Shown one piece after another: positions 58,827 through 64,000 of a stretch of DNA of 64,000 bases (position 1 is the stretch's first letter; each line of letters starts with the position of its first letter). Position numbers and translations under genes: made by a program. The stretch comes from Craterostigma plantagineum. Taxonomy: Eukaryota > Streptophyta > Magnoliopsida > Lamiales > Linderniaceae. The stretch lies in assembly GCA_027422505.1 (NCBI GenBank), contig JAPQWV010000002.1:25460501-25524500 (forward strand). Direction: 5' to 3'. The notes beneath the pieces were generated by a model. The model was not told the origin of the DNA. It worked only from the letters and a program-made list of their open reading frames with translations, and did not search any database.

Positions 58827-61094
58827 TGTTGGGAAACCCCGGGTGACCCGAGGCCCTTCCCCTGGACGCAGCGGAATTTAAAATTTTTCCCTGGTTCCCC
58901 ATACAGTTTCCCCAGGATACTCGGTTAAATAAAGAAAACTGCATGATCGACACGTATAAAAGAATAAGGATCTTACCCTTGTAGCGAAGATCCTTAGCTC
59001 CCTTAGCTCACGAACTGTGCCGAAGAGAATCACGCCGACCCCGTGCGTGCCGTAAACCTACACCACCCCAAGGATGGCTAGAGATGGTGTGGAGTATTGT
59101 ATAGAGATGTTTAGATGTGTATGTGATTTCTAAAACTCACAAACACTTAGGGTTTTCTCAAGAACAACCCCAAATGCTCTAGCTTCTCTCCAAAATCTCT
59201 AAGTTTAGTGTGAGAAAGCTTATTAACTTATTATAGACGAAAATCCCAAGTCTATAATTGTAAAACCAAGTTTTAAATCATGAAATAGACTTTAGATTTG
59301 TTTAAATGAGATCATGTCCTACATGACTCATTTTTGTTTGATTCTCTTGTTATTTTATCATATAATGACTAGATATTGTCCCACAATCATAACAAAAGAA
59401 CAAGGAACGAAATTGGATTTGATTTGGATCAAATTTGACCAAAAAACTGTCGGTCACGGCCTCTGACACGACCTGTCACGGCCGTGACACATCATTGGAC
59501 GAGTTCTGCCGTCCGTCACGGCCTTGGTCACGGCCGTGACCATCTTCTGGAGGCTGTCACGGCCTGGGCATGAAGTGTCACGGCCGTGACACCATCGGGC
59601 ACCATTTTTGCTCGCCTATGCCAGTCGTCACGACCACGTGGAAGGCTGTCACGGCCGTGACAGTCCTGACAGCTTTGCGGCAGTTTCGTATTTCGATCCG
59701 ATCGAGGGGTAAACGATGTCCGATTGACCTGAAATTTTACCCATAGTTAAAAGACTCACCAATCTTGAGTTTGACCAAAGGATTCTCAATCCGAGGTCTA
59801 GATTGGGAGATATGAATTTTTGAAGCTACTGCTACTTTGCAGAGGGACTTCATGACCGTGACAAGCCTTGCTTGTCATTGTGAACCCTATTTACGCTTCA
59901 TTCTTCACCTTTTCCGTTCCATAAATTTTCGTCCATGTAAATATAGTTTCTAAAACATATATTTAACATTTTTATTAACGTCTCTAAGATCGTTAAATCA
60001 TTTTACATCTCATATTAGTTAGGCACTATCACAGTGATCATTTTTAAGCCCGACTCTCTTGGTTTGTCTCAACCTGGCAAGGGAGGAATCCAAGAATTTG
60101 GTAAGCGCCTAGCCAATCCCGTGGTACCAAATAGATCCCGTGTTGAGTACGATCTTCGATCTACGAACCGACTACAGATTATTGTCGTACGTATAGACTC
60201 TTCACAAATGTCCCGATCGAGTGAGAGTCATGGTTACGTGAAACTCACTAGACTCGACTCTATGACTAATTCGTGACTGGCGAAATTACTAAACTGCCCT
60301 TACGTCCCACGTAAGTCGTTTATAGCTTCGGCCGAAGACTTCGTAATTTCCCGTCCCCGAATATGCATAGGACATATATCTCAGTTACTAACGAGATAGT
60401 GAATCCTTAACGTTAGTCTAAGCACGGCAGTTACCCTTTGTTGTCATGACCGCATGTCGCCGCCGACCCATGTTCGTTTCCGAACAAGGTGGGCCTAGCA
60501 AACTAGTGACATTTCAAAACCCCAAAGTCAACTCCGTCAAAAACCCTTCGGTCTAAGGTCCAAGCACACTACTATAGTCAATCGATCGATCATTGACGCT
60601 ACCCAGAGTAACGATAAGGCCCATGTGATCGTCGATTGCGAGTCGTGTCCAAGTACAAGTTAATCCCCTGATTCAACTTATACCAATGTTACGACCTCCC
60701 GCTTCCCAAGCGAATGATTGCCACAACCATATAAGAGTCGTCAACAAATAAGTCGTAATTGACGCACAGTCACCCTACTGAGGTCTAAGACTTATGGACT
60801 AATTTAATATCGCAGAATAATAGCTCACTGGTGCCCCTCTCTCATCCCATGAAAATCGGTGAATAAACTCACGATATATGGGATTTATTTATTTACCGTC
60901 TCACCGGATGCCTAGTAAGACTTTATAGGTAAATAAATAATATGCCTTTTTGAAGAATAAATTATAAAGTATAAATTCCATTAATACGTATAAGAATACA
61001 TTATTCAAATACATAACGAATAATATATCGATTATTAGATACATGCCCTATTCATTACATCCTCGAATGGCATTCCGAGGGCACATCCCCAACA
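58827..61094 (-). repeat. E6 5' LTR
   Basis: 2268 bp, with four GTCACGGCCGTGAC palindromes (59475, 59527, 59577, 59648). Confidence 0.95.
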
Positions 61095-61099
61095 AAAAG

Positions 61100-62287
61100 T
61101 GCATTTTTAAATGGCTTTATAAATGAGGAAGTTTATGTCGAGCAACCTCCCGGTTTGAAAAAGAGGAATTTTCAAATCACGTCTTTAAATTAAACAAAGG
61201 TTTATATGGTTTAAAACAAGCCCCTAGGGCATGGTATGAAAGATTGAGTAGGTTCTTATTAGACATGGGCTTTACAACCGGAACAATAGATAACAGTGTG
61301 TTTATAAAGTGCGAAGGGAATCACATACTACTTGTGCAGATATACGTTGATGATATCATATTTGGCAGCACTGACATCACCCTTTGCGAGAATTTTTCCA
61401 AGTCTATGCAACAGGAATTTGAGATGAGCCTAATGGGAGAACTCACATACTTCCTTGGATTGCAAATCAAGCAATTGAATACGGGAACATTCATATCTCA
61501 AACGAAGTACACGAAAGAACTACTTAAAAAATTCGGAATGGTTGATTCCAAGGTACTTCCCACTCCTATGCACCAGACCGCTAAAATTGACAGTGATGAA
61601 CAAGGTACGCCTTTTGACCAAACTAAGTATAGAGGTATGATCGGAAGTTTGCTGTACCTTACGGCAAGCAGACCCGATATAATGTTTACTACTGGTCTAT
61701 GTTCTAGATATCAATCGAGTCCTAGGGAATCTCACTTGACAGCAGTCAAGCGGATGCTTAGATATTTGAAGGGAACAATTAATCATGGTATGTGGTATCC
61801 AAATTCCAAGGAATTCTCATTAATGGGATACTCGGATGCGGATTACGCCGGTTCTAGGGAAGATAGGAAAAGCAGTAGTGGAACTTGGCAATTACTAGGG
61901 AATTCCTTTGTAACTTGGTCCAGTCGGAAACAAAGTGTCGTGGCCCTATCCACAACCGAAGCCGAATATATGGCCTTAGGAAGCTGTTCTCACCAAATCA
62001 TTTGGATGAAACAGACCTTGAGTGATTACGGTTTAAGGTACGACCAAATTCCTATTTTTTGTGATAGTACTAGTGTCATTAGTATCATTAAGAATCTCGT
62101 ACACCATTCTCGAACTAAGCATATAGAGGTGAAACATTATTTTATTCGAGATCATGTTCAGAAAGGGAATATCAGTGTGAACTTCGTCGGAACTAATGAT
62201 CAGTTGGCTGATATCTTCACGAAACCCCTTATTAAGAGTAGATTCTGTGATATTCGTGACCGATTAGGAATTATTCCGCTCAAATAG
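61100..62287 (+). pseudogene. E5 pol, second part: RT and RNase H
   Basis: Continues the split RT at SAFLNGFINEEVYVEQPPGL, with a frame change before 61200. Then [30 protein letters not shown] (about 61340), and RNase H from LMGYSDADYAGSREDRKSSS to [19 protein letters not shown]; stop TAG 62285-62287. The last ~1 kb is a single clean frame. Confidence 0.92.
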
Positions 62288-62329
62288 GAAAGGTGACTAG
62301 ATATGTTAAGCTTTAGTATTTCCTTGATC

Positions 62330-62845
62330 TTTTTTTTTGGTAGAATGAACTTGTCATTTACCACTTTGCGCAATACAATCTGTACAACACCTCATCCCCT
62401 CCTCACTACAAAATTATCTAAAATGACTGATATAAGCACACTCTCCTATAACTATCAATATTATGAGCATTCTTGACTTTGCACGTTGCTTTAATTCTCC
62501 ATTCCATTTCCTTGTTGATCACACATACAATCTGCCCCGGTGTCCTCATTCCCAGTCCATGTAACCGCCAATTCCTCTCCTCCTAGATATGATACATCAA
62601 TGAAGCAATGCAAGCAATCCTAATACCAAACTGAGCACTCTGTTTCTTCCCCATCTGTACTAACCAATCACACAACGAACCAAATGTTTGGATAGGGATC
62701 CTCATATTCAGCCACACATCCATTAGTTGGACTAACTGTTGACTAAAGTAACATTCCAGGTATAGATGTGAGATAGATTCACTGGCCACTTCACACAAAC
62801 AGCAAGTGGCGTTTGAAACAGCTAAACCCCAGATCACAATCTATT
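62330..62845 (-). mobile_element. LINE fragment, 3' end of a non-LTR retrotransposon
   Basis: A plus-strand T-run at 62330-62338 represents the poly(A) tail of a minus-strand insert. The minus ORF 62837-62583 reads CCLCEVASESISHLYLECYF, the zinc-binding segment found near the C-terminus of plant LINE reverse transcriptases (CxxC ... HxxxxC). It is strongly 5'-truncated, as is usual for LINEs. I could not find the target duplication. It lies between E5 RNase H and the E5 env-like ORF. Confidence 0.65.
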
Positions 62846-63287
62846 AGGATCTTATCCCTTAGGATCTCTGCGATTTTATTCCTTCAATCTATTAATAATA
62901 TCTTCATTGTCTTCTCAAATCCTTTCCATCCATGAGGAGATTGCTTTTAGACTTTCTTCGACATTTATGTCAAAATCTATTTTCAGCCAATATTTTCTTT
63001 GAGCTCTGATCTTTACTTATTTCCTTCCTTAACTCCCGCAAGATATCCTTTTATCTTCAGTTAACGGAGAGTTTCCTTCCCCACTAAGTATTCTTTTAAA
63101 TTCAAATTTTGAAATCCCTTCCTTATCTGACACATGTCTTTTGAGATCACATCCTTCCTTAACTTCTTTCATCCTTATCCAAAATAAACTCTGTCTTTAT
63201 AAACCGCCCCTTCTTTGATTCTTTATTCCATTCAAACCCTAAGCTCTTCACTTCAAACCTTCATCCTTCAAATCTTCGATCTCAACC
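62846..63287 (+). other. E5 spacer before the env-like ORF
   Basis: T/C-rich non-coding stretch, comparable in place to the 1.1-kb spacer between RNase H and the third ORF of E1. A leader such as CTTCAAACCTTCATCCTTCA precedes the ATG. Confidence 0.5.
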
Positions 63288-64000
63288 ATGGTAAAAACAA
63301 AAGGCACCGGATCTAAGTCCGACAAAAAGCGAGAGGCTGCCCTAATCGAAACTCCACTCTCTCCAAAAGCCACCCGTTCCAAGTCAAAGACCAGCCCTAA
63401 ATCCATGAAGTCTCCTACGAAACCTAATAAGAAAAGGGCTAAGATCGATAAAATTTCTATTCCCTCTCCTGCCTCTTCTGATAACCAGTCTGCATCTTCG
63501 GAGAAATCTGCTCCACTTGAAAAACCTGCCTCTCCAGAAAAATCTGTTTCTGCTCAGAATAAGACTCCCCCTCGAGACAAAACCCCCTCCTTGGACCATT
63601 CTGAGAAGGCCATGGTCAATCCTGAAAATCCAGAGGAAATCACCGACGAGATCAAATTTCTGACTGAGAGTGCCAAGGAACTTCTCGGGAAACTACAGAA
63701 TCGGCGAGTTGCACGAGGAAGAAGCGTGAACTTTGACGAACTGGCTGAGAGCCAAGTAGCAACGTGGATGACTGAGTATGGCTGGGAGAATTTTCTGAGG
63801 ATAGACAGATCGATGTACGTGGAGGCAGTGAAGCTGTTCTACGCCAATCTCACATTCGTTGAAGATGGAACTGAGATCTCTGTGCAGTCTTATATGCTCG
63901 GCAAGAAACTTGAATGGAACGCTGCGAAGGTGAATGAGATGCTGGGGGTAGAAAATGAAGGGTTATGCTACTTCGACTTCGTTCACTCGTGCCCCTGCGT
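63288..64000 (+). CDS. E5 third ORF, env-like / plant-transposon-protein domain (partial, runs off the window)
   Basis: Open from ATG 63288 to the window end (237 codons) without a stop. The first half is Lys/Ser/Pro-rich (MVKTKGTGSKSDKKREAALI, ATRSKSKTSPKSMKSP), then a Glu-rich stretch (ENPEEITDEIKFLTESAKEL). After that comes a folded part (ESQVATWMTEYGWENFLRID, YVEAVKLFYANLTFVEDGTE, LGKKLEWNAAKVNEMLGVEN). The folded part has the same order as the E1 third ORF (W-Y ... R ... VxxFYANL ... REINEFLG-like). No function is established. Confidence 0.7.
   Translation, partial: MVKTKGTGSKSDKKREAALIETPLSPKATRSKSKTSPKSMKSPTKPNKKRAKIDKISIPSPASSDNQSASSEKSAPLEKPASPEKSVSAQNKTPPRDKTPSLDHSEKAMVNPENPEEITDEIKFLTESAKELLGKLQNRRVARGRSVNFDELAESQVATWMTEYGWENFLRIDRSMYVEAVKLFYANLTFVEDGTEISVQSYMLGKKLEWNAAKVNEMLGVENEGLCYFDFVHSCPC

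Larger units (their letters stand above)
51277..61099 (-). mobile_element. E6: Ty1/copia retrotransposon with 2.2-kb LTRs, inserted in E5 RT
   Basis: Element 51282-61094 (9813 bp), exact target duplication AAAAG at 51277-51281 and 61095-61099. LTRs are 51282-53510 (2229 bp) and 58827-61094 (2268 bp), TGTTGRGAAACC...CCCCAACA. Minus-strand primer-binding site TGGTATCAGAGCC adjoins 58825. It splits the RT motif [11 protein letters not shown] of E5. In the first ~230 bp I count about 8-10 LTR differences, so it is not a very recent insertion but is younger than E5. Confidence 0.96.
45904..64000 (+). mobile_element. E5: SIRE-type copia retrotransposon (5' LTR to env-like ORF; 3' end beyond window; interrupted by E6)
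   Basis: 5' LTR about 45904-47600, primer-binding site 47603-47613 (TGGTATCAGAG), gag from 47658, protease, integrase, RT up to 51281, then E6 (51282-61094), then RT resumes at 61100, RNase H stop 62287, a LINE fragment, and an env-like ORF open to the window end. The 3' LTR is not reached. It lies inside E4 gag in opposite orientation. Confidence 0.85.

Noticed and set aside
1..64000. tRNA, rRNA or organellar insertions
   Set aside because: Apart from primer-binding sites complementary to initiator tRNA I found no such sequence by eye; a covariance-model scan would be needed to exclude small ones.

Overview
This window is nuclear DNA from a flowering plant. It has plant introns with GT-AG ends, an AGAMOUS-clade MADS-box gene, a split mitochondrial-pathway gene (COQ3), and dense Ty1/copia, MULE, hAT and Stowaway-type transposons. 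I saw no bacterial, organellar or CRISPR features. The C-class-like MADS protein and the SIRE-type copia elements carrying a third, envelope-like ORF suggest a eudicot, perhaps an asterid (Lamiales-like). That placement is inference.

Layout. 1-175: 3' end of a gene resembling PROTODERMAL FACTOR 1. 423-4420: a Mutator-like element (MULE) folded into an inverted repeat with two ~1.7 kb arms, flanked by a 9-bp target duplication. 4562-4775: Stowaway-like MITE. 4956-8515: a second, non-coding MULE with its own 9-bp target duplication and internal repeats. 9115-9587: GC-rich hAT-like MITE in AT-rich DNA. 10144-13476 (minus): a complete AGAMOUS/PLENA-like MADS-box gene (8 coding exons, 258 codons plus stop) with a 5'UTR intron, a TATA box and, in its large intron, two CCAATCA boxes like those of the AG regulatory intron. 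14372-15403: a diverged terminal-inverted-repeat element. 15467-36292 (plus): a COQ3 gene broken by three copia retrotransposons in two adjacent introns and by a 4-nt coding deletion. The elements are E1 16277-26313, E2 26407-31180 and E3 31480-36109.

36684-64000: a three-deep nest. Copia element E4 (minus, from 36684) is interrupted in gag at 45903 by E5 (plus). E5 is interrupted inside reverse transcriptase by E6 (minus, 51282-61094, target duplication AAAAG). Part of E5 resumes at 61095 and runs off the window end, so the missing 5' part of E4 is predicted beyond base 64000. A 622-bp hAT MITE sits in the E4 integrase, and a LINE fragment lies downstream of the E5 pol.

E1, E4 and E5 each carry a long extra ORF between RNase H and the 3' LTR, as in the SIRE/Maximus copia lineage. 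All retroelement coding regions seen here contain stops or frameshifts, so they are probably inactive as proteins. The most unusual signals are element-private short palindromes. E1 has six copies of ATGTTG-N3-CAACAT, spread over gag, pol, the env-like ORF and non-coding DNA. E6 has clustered GTCACGGCCGTGAC in its LTRs. E4 is enriched in ACCGGT.
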